Assembly: GCF_027579695.1 (NCBI RefSeq)
Contig: NC_083579.1
Coordinates: 70,037,371-70,101,370, forward strand
Origin: Neoarius graeffei
Taxonomy: Eukaryota; Chordata; Actinopteri; Siluriformes; Ariidae
Direction of reading: 5' to 3'
DNA length: 64,000 nucleotides
This document shows, piece by piece, positions 21,752 through 32,880 of this stretch. The notes under the pieces are model-generated. The model made no database searches, had not been told where the DNA came from, and worked only from the letters and a program-made list of their open reading frames with translations. A program made the position numbers and the translations under genes. Every line of letters starts with the position of its first letter. Position 1 is the stretch's first letter.

Positions 21752-23173
21752 TAGGGCTGTGCGATATGGGAAAAAATGAATATCCTGATACATTTTCTCC
21801 ATTTCACGATATACATCTCGATATATTTAAATCTCCTCTAAAGGACCCCATGAAATCTAACTTTTACTCTTTACTGTTTTCACTACAATCCCTGCAGATT
21901 AAATAACATTCTTGGTTAACTTTACAGGTGGTTTTCAACAACACATTTTAAATTGTCATGTTCGTGATTAATCACAATTGAATTGAAATAAGACTATTTT
22001 TATTCAACAAAAGATGTGGCACAAACTGCAAAAACAATCTTGAAAATTGCAACAAAGGGGCAATACAATACAGAGCTGCTCAGAGCTCAAACCAATAAAG
22101 TGCAAGCTCAACACTGAGAAAGACATTTAGCCTAAATAAGAAAAGTGCTCATTCATTAAATTATTTAAAAAAATAGATCTCCAAGCTATTAACCTGACTA
22201 CTGAGAACCACTGGAACATTCACAATAGAGAGAGAGATTGAGGGAGAGAAGAGAGAGATCTGCAAAACATCATTTTTCTCTTTGCACACTTTTGAACTGA
22301 ATGTTTTCTGGCTCTGCCTCTCAGACATGTACAATTCCGGTATTGCCTTCTCTGTAAAATGTCTGCAACCAGGCAACTCGTATTTGGGATCGAGTGTGTT
22401 TAGTAATTTTTGGAAGCCTGGTTTTTCCACTATACTAATTGGGATCATGTCTTCAGCAATGATGTTTGTGATTGCATCCGTTACAGCTCTCCATCTCTGA
22501 CTCGTTTTCTCATATGGGGTGGCTTTGGAGAACGAGGCCGCTATGGTCATTTGTTTAGCTTGTGGGGGGGTTTTAGCTCGTGGTCAAGTAGTTCGGAGTT
22601 TAGGAGACTCTTCATACTGTACCGGGTGAGTTTTCAGGTGATGGAACATATTTGTAGTGCTGCTGCCTTTCGTGATGACAGGTTTTTTTGCACACTTTAC
22701 AAATTGGCATTTGGTGTTCCACGTCCTCCTCGCGATATCCAAAAAAAATGCCAGATGACTGACCCCTTACTAGTTCTTTTAGGAACCAATTCGTCCACTT
22801 CCATTTTTAATTTGTCGCTGAAATTGACTGAGCTTACACGGTAGCCTATGCAACACCAGCGATTGCACAAACTGAGTCAGCGCTGTAAACCGGAACTAGG
22901 AAAATCTTCCCGCAAGTTCCTTTCAGCACAGAGATGTCGCCCGGGATTGGTTGGCGAGTGCGTGACGTTATTTTTTTACCCTTAGGCAGCCTCTCACATT
23001 ACTGCCTGAGGGACAGGGAGAAAACCACCGGAAAAGTTTTTAAACAAACAAGAAACAAACGCAAGTCGGAAGATGACCATAAAATACTCGATAGTTACGA
23101 TATAATAATTTTATGCATCTCACAGAATTTTCGGAGATATATCGAGTATATTTGATATAATCGCAGAGCCCTA
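21752..23173 (-). mobile_element. hAT element with ZBED-like gene remnant
   Basis: GTAACATG is duplicated at 21744-21751 and 23174-23181. The ends TAGGGCTGTGCGAT and (complement) TAGGGCTCTGCGAT are inverted repeats. At 1422 bp it is too short to hold a full hAT transposase, but the minus strand keeps parts of one. Confidence 0.93.
22161..22850 (-). pseudogene. hAT/ZBED transposase remnant
   Basis: From about 22800 down the minus strand encodes a worn BED finger (VIWHFFG-like start, CKVCKK-like cysteines, several frameshifts and stops). 22550-22161 then reads AITNIIAEDMIPISIVEKPG, then FQKLLNTLDPKYELPGCRHF, the region that follows the BED finger in ZBED-type hAT transposases. The catalytic core and dimerisation domain are gone. 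Confidence 0.8.
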
Positions 23174-23181
23174 GTAACATG

Positions 23182-24232
23182 GCACTTACATGGTCAGTAC
23201 GCAGTGGCGCCACACCGCGACTGCGGAATCGCTATCTGAGGCTGGCACGCCAATTACATTCTTAAACACGCCTGAATTCAGTTAAACACACACACACACA
23301 TATACAGACAGGTGCCTCTATAGGCAGCCAAAGGCTGAAGGCCGCCCCCCCCAAAAAAAAAAATCATGTTTTAGATTCTTCAAAGTATCCACCGTTTCCC
23401 TTGATGACGCTTTGTACACTATTGGCATTATCTTAACCAGCTTCATGAGGTGGTCACCTGGAGTTGCTTTTCAATTAACAGGTGCCTCGCCAAAAGTTAA
23501 TTAGTGCAATTTCTTGCTGCCTTAATGCGTTTGAGATCAAACAATAAATAAAATAATAAAAATACAGTAACTAGCCCTATTCCACAACTGCAGTAATAAT
23601 GGACTTATTGGCTGAGTGGGAGAGAAAATATTTTCCCGTCCAGCCCGACCTAACTCGGTCAATAAGCATTTTATCATGTGATCTTTTTAAACCAACATAC
23701 ACAGTGGAAAACAATGAACAATGGTGTGCGCAAAAGAACCAATTTTTAAAATCAGCAAACCAGTTATATGCCGAGTCGCCTTTGCACAAGTTTGAATTCT
23801 ATAAAATACAACTGTTCTCTCGAAATGAAAAACGATTCGTTAGTAAGAGTCAGTTCAAACTCGGGTCAGCTCATGGAGACAGCGTCAATACAAGCCTATT
23901 AAGTCTACACAAAATAACTGATTTGAAATCAAAACAGAGTCGAGTCGGTAGTCGAGTCAGTTCAATCTTCATCTGATGACGGCTCGATAACAAAATGTTG
24001 TTAATGAAAATCTGAAGCAAGAGAAACAGGTCCGGGGCCGCATACGGCTTTTTCCCAGACCGGATTAAAAAATCCGTATCCGCCCAGTCACGTGACTTTT
24101 CCCAATGGTTTTATTAAAGCTAGACGGCCTTTTGATTTCATAAAATCAGTGAAATTTAGTTCCCTCTGAAATTTGGTCATTGTGATACATGTTTATTTCT
24201 GTAATATCTTTATTTACAAAAAAATAATTTAT

Positions 24233-24235
<3 letters not shown>
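23182..24235. other. Intron spacer with one unexplained frame
   Basis: It holds (CA)n near 23288-23300, an A run at 23352-23364, and an open frame of 125 codons at 23599-23976 on the plus strand (MDLLAEWERKYFP..., VENNEQWCAQKN...). I recognise no family, and there is no splice or element context. Probably chance or an old relic. Confidence 0.3.
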
Positions 24236-24273
<38 letters not shown>

Positions 24274-24274
24274 A
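24236..24274. repeat. (TAAA)n microsatellite
   Basis: About nine AAAT/TAAA units in a row. Confidence 0.9.
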
Positions 24275-24529
24275 AGGCCCAGGCCATTCTGTGGCTGTGA
24301 AGTTTTTTCATTTGAGGGGATTAAAGCAAATAATGTGTGTGAAATCGCTCACTTCGTGCAGTCAAGCAGACAGAGGAAGTCCGTGTGCGCATGCGCAGGT
24401 TTACCTTCTTCTTTTGGGTTTTACAGCAGCTGGCATCCACAGTGTTGCATTACTGCCATCTACAGGTTTACCTTTGAGCGTGCACTGACAGTTACATCAT
24501 TCTGTCGCTAAACGAACAGCTGATCACAC

Positions 24530-24945
24530 CGAGGTGCTCGCTGACCACCGATATTTATTAGTTTGGTCCTGCGTTTCCTTTCCTTCATATCCTGAAGTGG
24601 GTCTTTCACGTTTCACTCGCACACTCACGTCCTCCATTTTTCTCTCCTGTTTCAAATTTGTATCCCACAATGCCTTGTGCAAACAGGGAAAGCCCACCAC
24701 GTCATGCATGGTGTAGTATCTTGAATTGGGTCATGGTGAAGCAGGAAAAAATAGTGGAGAATTTAAGGCCACGTGGCTCTAAATTCATTAATTGTTCTAG
24801 TTAAAAAAAAAACCTAATAAAATTGGAAGTCTGTGATTCAAATTCAGTAGTTTTCAGTCCCCGAAACAAAAATAATTGGATGTCGGGGAAAATTCTTTTC
24901 ATGACCTACACTTGAAACATCTGAAAGGCAGTATAGCTTTAAGAG
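24530..24945 (+). repeat. Dispersed repeat R1, copy 2
   Basis: Second copy of the repeat at 6449-6891, same orientation, with a roughly 27-bp internal deletion around 24596 and the same TTTAA right end. Confidence 0.7.
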
Positions 24946-24979
24946 TGCGCACACGAGTCTGTATGGATCATATGATAAT

Positions 24980-25754
24980 TAGTGCGGTCAAAAATGTCGC
25001 GTTATTAACGCGTTAACTTGACTCAATTTTAACGGCGATAATTTTTTTATCGCGAGATTAACGCTCTGACATGATGTAGGTTTTTCATAAGCTTTTGAAA
25101 CTGCCAGGAACTTGGAACAGAGACTTTGCTTAGAAAAACGATAGCAGCTAGACTGTAATGCCACGCCCCGCACAGCCAGAGTCCTCTGCCCTCCCCCGAA
25201 GAGCCACGGTGCTCAGCTTAGGTTTCGTTTTCCCATCGGGGGCTCCAGCCCCACTTTGCAGTGGCTGTGACAAGACGTGTTATGCTCTGCAATAAAAAAA
25301 AAAAAAACCTTGGTACCCATAGTTCGAACCCAATGTTCGAACTATGCCGATATTTTTTTGGGGGGGAGGGGTCCCTTTTTTTCCCTAGGGGTGCTTGCGC
25401 TTGTCTCAGAGCGCGGATCTTCATCGCGCGCTCACTTCGGATATGCAAATGCTTCCCGTTACACACGATTGCTGCGTCAATAAACATCATTTTGCCAATA
25501 TTTTAGAGACCCCCCAACATTTCCCAAATCATGTTTTCAAGGGATCTCATGTCTGTTTCAGGGGATCTCGGATCCCCCGAGTACCCCCGTAGTTCGAACG
25601 GTGAGCAAGCCCATTCACTTTTTTATGCTGATAAGAGAATTACATGGTTTTTCATGTGACAAAATGTGCGATTAAATTGCGATTAATCGTGAGTTAACTA
25701 TGACAGTCGCGACATTAATCGTGATTAAATATTTTAAATCGCTTGACAGCACTA
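24980..25754. mobile_element. Non-autonomous hAT element (MITE), copy 1
   Basis: The 8-bp duplication ATGATAAT stands at 24972-24979 and 25755-25762. The ends TAGTGCGGTCAA and (complement) TAGTGCTGTCAAGCGA are inverted repeats, with TTAACGCGTTAA and ATTAATCGCGATTAA motifs just inside. It is the same family as 28007-28939, in opposite orientation. It has a copy-specific insertion at about 25293-25605. Confidence 0.93.
25293..25605. repeat. Copy-specific insertion with GTTCGAAC hairpin
   Basis: The sister copy reads straight from GGGCTTGCT into TTGTATTGCA. Here about 310 bp intervene, starting with A14 and ending GTAGTTCGAACGGTG. At 25319-25345 ATAGTTCGAAC and GTTCGAACTAT form an 11-bp perfect stem with a 5-base loop. 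The origin is unknown; the A run suggests a retroposed sequence. Confidence 0.5.
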
Positions 25755-25762
25755 ATGATAAT

Positions 25763-26216
25763 CCATATTATGTCAAGAAGCGCTCAACTAAGTAAAGAGA
25801 AATGACATCCATCATTACTTTAAGACATGAATGAAGTGTCTTAATTAATAAAAATAAAGAAAAACATTACATTAGAAGGCGTGTTGTATTTAAAGCTGGG
25901 TGGGTACTGAGTGCTAATAGGGAGAACATTTACAGTGTACATTTTATTTAACACTCATGGTAATCAATCAATCAATTATATTAACCTTATTACTTGGGAG
26001 TAAGATAATTCAATGATACTAAAATTATAGCCAGATATTTACTTAATAAAACTAGCCTCAACACTGGACCTTTGTTTCCCCCTATTTCTGCCTTTGATTC
26101 AGGCAAACAAAGTATATTATTGATCAAAACTGGATTTGTAAAGTACTCAGACTTTTAGTGGTACAACAATGCGTCTGCTCAGTTACTGTACTGAACTGAT
26201 GCATGGTAGTGCTTAC
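25763..26216. other. nol10 intron, nothing recognised
   Basis: Unique-looking AT-rich intron DNA between the hAT element and the exon at 26217. Confidence 0.4.
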
Positions 26217-26319
26217 CTTTTTCAGCGTGAAGGTCAGCTGTTTGCTTCCGACCGCAGCGTCAGCCAGGTTCAGCCTGCCTGAGCTCTCCTCCAGCTTTAG
26301 CCGCTCCTCAAGAGAGGTT
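26217..26319 (-). CDS. nol10: nol10 exon (penultimate)
   Basis: The acceptor TTCCAG precedes AACCTCTCTTGAGG, and the donor AAAAAG/GTAAGC closes it. The first base completes a Lys codon split from the exon at 30721-31028. The rest encodes 34 residues, TSLEERLKLEESSGRLNLAD then AAVGSKQLTFTLKK. VGSKQLTFTLK is strictly shared with vertebrate NOL10. It ends in phase 0. Confidence 0.95.
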
Positions 26320-26488
26320 CTGGAACAGAAATAGTCTTTTAGACTTGTTCCATAATATATTCATACACAATACAATAACACATATTGTGACCAAAAAAAA
26401 AAAATCTATAGAGGTCACAAAATTCATTTGACAGACAACCATTCATTTTCAGTTTCATTTTATCCTGGCAGGACCTCACGTTAAATGT

Positions 26489-26865
26489 CTCATCTCATCT
26501 CATTATCTCTAGCCGCTTTATCCTGTTCTACAGGGTCGCAGGCAAGCTGGAGCCTATCCCAGCTGACTACGGGCGAAAGGTGGGGTACACCCTGGACAAG
26601 TCGCCAGGTCATCACAGGGCTGACACATAGACACAGACAACCATTCACACTCACATTCACACCTACGCTCAATTTAGAGTCACCAGTTAACCTAACCTGC
26701 ATGTCTTTGGACTGTGGGGGAAACCGGAGCACCCGGAGGAAACCCACGCGGACACGGGGAGAACATGCAAACTCCACACAGAAAGGCCCTCGCCGGCCAC
26801 GGGGCTCGAACCTGGACCTTCTTGCTGTGAGGCGACAGCGCTAACCACTACACCACCGTGCCGCC
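26489..26865 (-). repeat. tRNA-derived SINE, full length (GAGAT-tail type)
   Basis: The target duplication ACGTTAAATGT stands at 26478-26488 and 26866-26876. Read on the minus strand, GGCGGCACGGTGGTGTAGTG opens the tRNA-like head, GGTTCGAGCCC-type B box follows (here with one change), and the tail is a CTCATCTC/GAGAT repeat. Confidence 0.95.
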
Positions 26866-27297
26866 ACGTTAAATGTGTATCGAGAAATTATGCAGAAAAA
26901 ACCGGGCAGGAAGTAGGAGAGATCACTGATGCCACTGGTGAGTAGAGTGGATGGAATACAGTTTGCACGCTTTGCCCATCAACCAGAGGCGAATACAAAA
27001 CCTACTATGTATAATGTAAAACAAAACCAATTTTCACACTGATTAGTAGGCAGGTAACAAGACATCTTTGACGATAAATCGTGATACAAATTTATGATGT
27101 CTTGAATCGATAAAATATTAAACGAATCATGGTTAGTATCAGGCGGCGTAATCTTAGTTTTCCTAGCTGTAACCTAGCTGCATCGTTTAGACAGCAGATG
27201 GCATAACACACAATAGTGGGAATGCATGTGACTTCACCATAGGCGGAAGTAACACAGCTCGAATGTCGTGAACACACACACAAAAAAAAGATATAAA

Positions 27298-27389
27298 ATG
27301 GGAAAGTGTAGCGCGATTGACTATACAAGTAGATTTAACAATAAATCTTTTCACAGACTGCCGAAAGCTGAAGAAAAGAGAACGCAGGT
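27298..27389 (+). pseudogene. THAP-like zinc finger exon, second Cys lost
   Basis: It begins MGKCSAIDYTSRFNN and continues KSFHRLPKAEEKRTQ, the start of a THAP domain (first Cys, then F-H-R-[LF]-P-K). The position of the second Cys is Tyr. The frame reaches CGCAG/GTAGCC, a possible donor, just before the SINE. A broken fragment. Confidence 0.55.
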
Positions 27390-27393
27390 AGCC

Positions 27394-27719
27394 CATCCAT
27401 CCATCCATCCATCCATTATCCATAACCGCTTATCCTGTGCAGGGTCGCGGGCAAGCTGGAGCCTATCCTAGCTGACTATGGGCGAGAAGCGGGGTACACC
27501 CTGGACAAGTCACCAGATCATCGCAGGGTTGACACAATCATTAATTCACACCTACGGTCAATTCAGAGCCACCAAATAGCCTAACCTGCATGTCTTTGGA
27601 CTGTGGGGGAAACCGGAGCACCCGGGCACGGGGAGAACATGCAAACTCTACACAGAAAGGTCCCTGTCGGCCACTGGGCTCGAACCCAGAACCTTCTTGC
27701 TGTGAGGCGACAATGCTAA
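27394..27719 (-). repeat. tRNA-derived SINE (GGATGG-tail type), head truncated
   Basis: The tail is (CCAT)n at 27394-27415, followed by CCATAACCGCTTATCCTGTG and the body. It ends within the tRNA-like head after the B box (GGGTTCGAGCCC complement at 27678-27690). A short match GCCCAT flanks it (27391-27396, 27723-27728). Confidence 0.85.
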
Positions 27720-28006
27720 AAGGCCCATTTGCGATGAACTTTCATTTTTTATAAAGTTGTATTTTACTCCAACATCTACAAATGTGGGTAGTTAGTTAGT
27801 GTAGGTTATTAAGAAAATGAAACAAACGTGGTTTTTTTTTTTAATTATTATGATTTAACAAAAGGAATGCTTGTTAAAATAAAATTTTAAATAATTCAGA
27901 TGGAATTATTTTAATTGATTTTAATTAATTAAATTTTCAATTTTAATTATTTTAATGCATTTTAATCATTCGATTTTAACAAACGTTAACATGTTCATAT
28001 TAAAAT

Positions 28007-28939
28007 TAGTGCTGTCAAGCGATTAAAATATTTAATCGCGATTAATGTCGCGACTGTCATAGTTAACTCGTGATTAATCGCAATTTAATCGCACATTTTT
28101 GTCACATGAAAAACCATGTAATTCTCTTATCAGCATAAAAATGTGAATGGGCTTGCTTTGTATTGCAAAAGCATAACACGTCTTAACACAGCCACTGCAA
28201 AGTGAAACCTAAGCCGAGCACCGGGGCTGGCAAAAGAACCATGAGTGAAGTGATCTACTGCTTGAGTTAGTCTACAACTCAGAGAGACAGGTTACACAGT
28301 GACGGTAGGCTTGACATGCTTGATTATAATATAAAGTACACTATTATATTAAGTTTAAAGTTGTTCGTTGATAAATATTGCATTGAATCTGATCTTTACT
28401 GTTTCAGCTCACTTAACACATTTTGTACTTTTACACTTTCTGCCTGTTGATGCGTCGCGCTGTCCAATCAGAGGCGGCCACATTTGCATATTACAGGAAG
28501 GATTTCTGGGATAGCATTGAGTTTACAGTTCAGAGGGATCTGGCTTCTTTAGACGCTGTCTTCTTAAAACTGAATGAATATTTAAAAAGAGGCAAATGAG
28601 CCAGTCTTTTGAACGGCTCTTTTCAAAGAACGGATCACAAAGATGCGGAGCCATAAATCACAAAGAGCCATAAATCCCATCTCTACTAGCGCGCCCTGCC
28701 CGCGCTGGTTCTTTGGGGGAGGAGGGCAGAGGACTCTGGCTGTGCGGGGCGTGGCATTACAGTCTAGCTGCTATTGGTTTTCTAAGCAAAGTCTCTGTTC
28801 CAAGTTCCTGGCAGTTTCAAAAGCTTACGAAAAACCTACATCATGTTACAGAGCGTTAATCTCGCGATAAAAAAAAATTATCGCCGTTAAAATTGAGTCA
28901 AGTTAACGCGTTAATAACGCAACATTTTTGACAGCACTA
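28007..28939. mobile_element. Non-autonomous hAT element (MITE), copy 2
   Basis: ATTAAAAT is duplicated at 27999-28006 and 28940-28947. The ends TAGTGCTGTCAAGCGATTAA and (complement) TAGTGCTGTCAAAAATGTTG are inverted repeats. It matches 24980-25754 in opposite orientation but has a different middle (28230-28690) including GAGCCATAAATC repeats. Confidence 0.93.
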
Positions 28940-29260
28940 ATTAAAATCGAATGATTTTGTGAATTGAGCGAATCGTTACATGCCTACTGATTAGTGAATT
29001 ATTTAATCTGGGTGTAACTGGTTACACTACGGTTTCTCACAGGAAAGAAAACGCTGCACAGTGCCACTGGGAATGCAGGGTAACGGATCTATCTTTGGGA
29101 GGAGATGAATAAAAGTCCTCGTCAGTGTTTAATAGACCGAATATATAAAAGACACTAGGTAGAATTACTCAGGTCATATCACCATTAGCATTAGTTTCTC
29201 TGCTTTACTAAATCTCTGCAAAGTACTGGCTTGTCATAACAACGTCAATACTATTTTTAA

Positions 29261-30445
29261 AGGAGAACTGAAGGCAAATTTTTTTATCATCAAAATTCTA
29301 TTTCTCTCAATTCATTAAATATCGGAATGCATTTTCGAAAGCTACAGATTTTGTCACTGCTATAGCAAGTTATGAGTGTTTGAAATATGCTCTGTAATAT
29401 AATCAGTATGTGTGTCAAAGCAATGGCCGTAAACGAGATTCATTGAGACCTGTGCGAGACATCGTAGGACGGAAGTAAAACGTACAGCGGAAATCAAAGT
29501 GACCAACATCTGCCAACATTGTCAAAAGACGCGCGCGCCCTCTTTCGAATGCCAATGTAATCAAGCCGGAAGTTTTCCATGTCTGAAATCACTCCCTACT
29601 CACTATACAGGGCACTATATAGTGAGGACGTCATTTTGTAGTGCTGTCTGAAACCTTAGTGAGGATTATTTACACCCTATATAGTGCACTCAAAGTATCC
29701 CACAATGCATCATGAAAAGTAGTGTACAACCGATCGTCACTAACCAAAGCAATATATTCCATCATGCATTGTGGTTGCACTGAAAGAAATCAAATTAAAA
29801 GCTTCAAATTTGATTTAATAAAAGGCAGCAGCAAAGAAGAAAGTATTCAGCCTTGATTTAAAAGAACTGAAAGCTGCAGGTACTTTGTATTGATTAGTGT
29901 CGGAAATGCGCTCAGTATAATATGGATTGATCACAAAAACACATGCATGTATTTATTATTTTGAAAACCCGCCAGCCGACTGATCCGGCACGTTTTAATT
30001 GTGCGACAGTAATGACGAAAATACCAGCGCGATGGACTAGTGTCCGAAAGCGTTTTTTTTTTCTTTTCATTTAACCAATGGTTCGAAGTTGTATGGAATA
30101 ATCTCCATCACTGATGAAGCTGGCAAATCTCGAAATGAATCAAAATTGGAATGATATGGCGATCTGGCCACTGTGTAAACCGTTTTTAAAATGGCGGCGC
30201 TGACACTTCACGTTTTGAAGTCTCGCACAAGTCTCGTGAAGATCACGCGGATAAGCGACGCCTGCCGTGGACCAAACGAACTACATTCAGCATGGTTAAA
30301 AACCGAATAGGCCGATAAGTATAATATTTAATTGCAATTAGTTGCCAATACGAGTCACGATATAAGGTTACTAAAACCGAAAACGTAATTGAATAATATG
30401 TTAATTAAGAAATAAAGCAAGTTTAAAAATGACTTCAGTTCTTCT
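29261..30445. mobile_element. TTAA element, family with AGGAGAACTGAAG ends, copy 1
   Basis: TTAA stands at 29257-29260 and 30446-30449. The ends AGGAGAACTGAAGG and (complement) AGAAGAACTGAAGTCATTTT are inverted repeats. Two further copies are at 51468-52042 and about 61089-61775. It carries an internal insertion beginning near 29580. No transposase was found. The TTAA target fits piggyBac or Kolobok. Confidence 0.85.
29580..30065. mobile_element. Nested MITE with CACTATATAGTG-rich ends (truncated)
   Basis: It matches 36859-37833 from the end TCTGAAATCACTCCCTACTC through TGTAGTGCTGTCTGAAACC and GTATCCCACAATGCAT. The far end is lost near the T run at 30053. It is absent from the TTAA copy at 61089, showing that it is a secondary insertion. 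Confidence 0.65.
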
Positions 30446-30449
30446 TTAA

Positions 30450-30720
30450 GAAAGGTATAGTGAAACTTCCTGTAACCAACAGTCACTAATGATATAGGAG
30501 TAAAATGTATGAGTGAGGTGGCATCCATGACTAAGATTAGCTTTTCTTGTAAATCTGACCATGGACAAATTGCGGGACTAAAATCACCATAAAACAACAA
30601 CCAACACCATTTAGTTAAATCTAAATCTGAGCTATCATGATTACTTACGGCACAAATTTCACATTGCACATTATCATTGACCTTAACATAATGGTAGTTT
30701 AGGATAATTTTAGCATGTAC
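30450..30720. other. nol10 intron, nothing recognised
   Basis: Short unique intron stretch next to the exon donor. Confidence 0.4.
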
Positions 30721-31028
30721 TTTTGCATCTTCTGTTTGCGTGCCACGTCCCCGAAGCTGCGGAACTCCTCTCCGACTTTGATCTGGAAGAAGCGTGGCTG
30801 ACTCTGGCCCGGAGCCTGGCTCTGTTGAGACTTCCTGACCGGGTCTGAACTCTGCAGGCTGGTGTTGCGGTCCAGCTCCTTTCTCTCTTTAAACTGCCGC
30901 TGTCTCTGCTCTGCTTTTAAGAGACGCCGCTGCTCCCTCACCTCCTCCACCCAGCTCTTATCGTCGTCCGAGCTCTCCTCTTCCTCCGAGCTGGGCCGTC
31001 CCTCCAGCTCCTCTTCCTCATCATCCGA
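30721..31028 (-). CDS. nol10: nol10 exon, acidic and basic coiled region
   Basis: The acceptor GACAG precedes TCGGATGATGAGG, and the donor CAAAA/GTACAT closes it in phase 2. It encodes 102 residues plus two bases: an acidic run (SDDEEEELEG, SSEEEESSDDDKSW), then the charged helix VEEVREQRRLLKAEQRQRQF, then PRFFQIKVGEEFRSFGDVAR and KQKMQ. SWVEEVR-x-QRRLL and GEEFRSF match vertebrate NOL10. GTACAT is a weaker donor than the other exons have. Confidence 0.95.
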
Positions 31029-31686
31029 CTGTCAAGAAGGGAACAGATTTCAATACCCAGGCCATTCTCAGAAAATGTGACACATTTCATTTTAAACATG
31101 AAGCTTGTTTTTTTTTTTCCCCTCTAAAACCATTAATCCTGGCCCTCTATTATACATTTATTTTCAGAAAGAATTTAACAGAGCAATAATTAAAAAAACA
31201 AAAACAAAAACAAAAAACCCACAGACAACTTGTCTGCATTTGCAAACATTTTATTTAGCCTAAATATACCAACATGCCATTATCGCCATGTGTCTAAATG
31301 AGGATTAGTGAAATATGGATGAAAATAATTGTTTCTATTTAAATTTTATTTTTCACTTTTCTTTCTGAAATGTTACCTCTATACCTTCACTTTTTATTGT
31401 GGAAAATATCATGATCTTTGCTTCAACAGTTTTTGGTGTATAGCCTAAAATATATGCGCAGGAATGTGTACCTTCTTGATGTCTTTACCGTTACCCAAAT
31501 GGTAAAATCATGCTGTAACTCAGGACTTTGACAATAGACAGTTTTCACATGACGTCACAGAGTCGGGGATTCCCTAGTGGTGGCCATCTTGGGGGTCCAG
31601 CTTACCGTACGGGTGACTGAGCACACGTTGTAACGTGCGAGTACAAAGTCTTCAAAAGAACCCAAGCAGGCTATTTAAAGCTAGCA

Positions 31687-31900
31687 ATGGTGCACACCTG
31701 TTGTATTCACGGCTGTCGTAATAGGTCAGATGATGAAGTCAAGCGGAGCTTTTATGGAATTCCCACTGTACGGGAGCACGAAGGCGAGCAAACAAAGAAA
31801 CTCAGCATACAAAGGAGAAATCTATGGCTTGCGAGAATCAACCGCAAGGATTATCAGCCTTCCAAACACAGCAAAGTCTGCTCCGATCATTTTATAAGTG
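31687..31900 (+). CDS. THAP zinc-finger exon of E1
   Basis: ATG at 31687 starts MVHTCCIHGCRNR. The domain continues with SFYGIP, an RRNLWLARI helix and VCSDHFISG, giving the full C2CH set (C-x4-C ... C-x2-H) with the conserved Trp and Pro. The frame passes straight into GTAAGT at 31901, a strong donor at the same place as in E3 and E4. THAP domains bind DNA and serve as the targeting end of several transposases. No downstream catalytic exon is seen in the 1.4-kb element, so this is probably a leftover of a spliced transposase gene. The exon itself is intact. Confidence 0.8.
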
Positions 31901-32137
31901 GTAAGTTGTTTAAATCAACAATCAATTGTGTTTAAGTTTGTTTTTGGAAACCAAAACATCATGTGAACAATCTCTGGAGAATGCCTAACTGGAACCGCTG
32001 AGTGTACGTTTACATTGTAATGTACACTTAATATCGCTCGTTTGTCACATTTCTATTTGAAACTTGTCACTTCACTCACGCAAGGGTCATTTTTGAAAAA
32101 CATTTTAGGTCTATTCTGTATGATTTGATTTGTATTT

Positions 32138-32593
32138 GGGATGCAAACAGCGCGCCTTTTGGCGGATGCCGCCTAAATCGCGCAGATCCGTTTTTTTTTG
32201 GGGGGGGGGGGGGGGTGTTGGAGTGTCTGATTATAATTTCAAAGTAAATTCTGTATTAAAATTACTAAATAAGCAAATCCGTTACAGTCCATGAAACAGG
32301 AAGTATAAGGATGAGAAAAAACAAAAAACAAAAACAGTTTAAATCGGGAAGCTGCGCACATTTGCGCAGCCCGAGTGGTGTGCAGGACTGCGCATATGTG
32401 CGCAGCTTTCCGATTTAAACTGCTTTTTTCTCGTCCTTATACTTCCTGTTTCATGGACTGTAACGGATTTGCTTATTTAGTAATTCTAATACAGAATTTA
32501 CTTTGAAATTATAATCAGACACTCCAATGCCCCCCCCCCCAAAAAAAAATCGGATCTGCGCGATTCAGGCGGCATCCGACAAAAGGCGCGCTG
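32138..32593. mobile_element. Palindromic hAT-like MITE, copy 1
   Basis: The arms about 32138-32366 and 32385-32593 are inverted repeats around a short loop. The end GGGATGCAAACAGCGCGCC matches the complement of the right end at 50770-50787, which finishes CATCCCTG, so the family ends are CAGGGATGCAAAC, hAT style. G and C homopolymers at 32200-32215 and 32529-32540 face each other across the fold. It is nested in E1. Confidence 0.8.
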
Positions 32594-32689
32594 TGAATAT
32601 ATAAAGTTGTATATATCAGACAGCCTTTAAAGTTTGATGAAGTCAGTTTCAGGCTTTGGAAGTTTCAGGCTTTGGCAGCCCTGCATAGT

Positions 32690-32880
32690 CACTTGAAAAT
32701 GCATCTTTGTCCACTTCGTAGGGGTCAATTCCCCCAATCAAGGCCAGTTTGGCTGCATACCGTTGTCGTGAGATGTCGTCTAATGCATCTATATACTTCT
32801 GTTTGCTTGATTTTGCCGACATTGATCTTTATTTTAGAAAACCGACTATATAACTTCATAAATTCGTCCGAGATAACGTA
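32690..32880 (-). pseudogene. Short E1 minus-strand exon, GIDPY motif
   Basis: On the minus strand, from an ATG near 32822 the frame reads SAKSSKQKYIDALDDISRQR, then YAAKLALIGGIDPYEVDK. This matches in pattern the exon at the right end of E3 (RYVEKLAVIDGFDPYD). It reads inward from the right end of E1, opposite to the THAP exon. It supports a divergent or convergent two-gene layout. Confidence 0.55.

Larger units (their letters stand above)
27047..28986. mobile_element. hAT element with THAP exon and two nested insertions
   Basis: CTGATTAG is duplicated at 27039-27046 and 28987-28994. The ends TAGGCAGGTAAC and (complement) TAGGCATGTAACGATTCG are inverted repeats. Inside lie a THAP-like exon, a SINE (27394-27719) and a second hAT-type MITE (28007-28939). 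Without these the element was about 680 bp. A related end (GAGGCATGTAACGATTCACC) occurs at 58178. Confidence 0.88.

Noticed and set aside
23599..23976. 125-codon ORF as a real gene
   Set aside because: No homology recognised, no splice sites or promoter evidence, and it lies in a repeat-rich intron; listed only as an unexplained frame.
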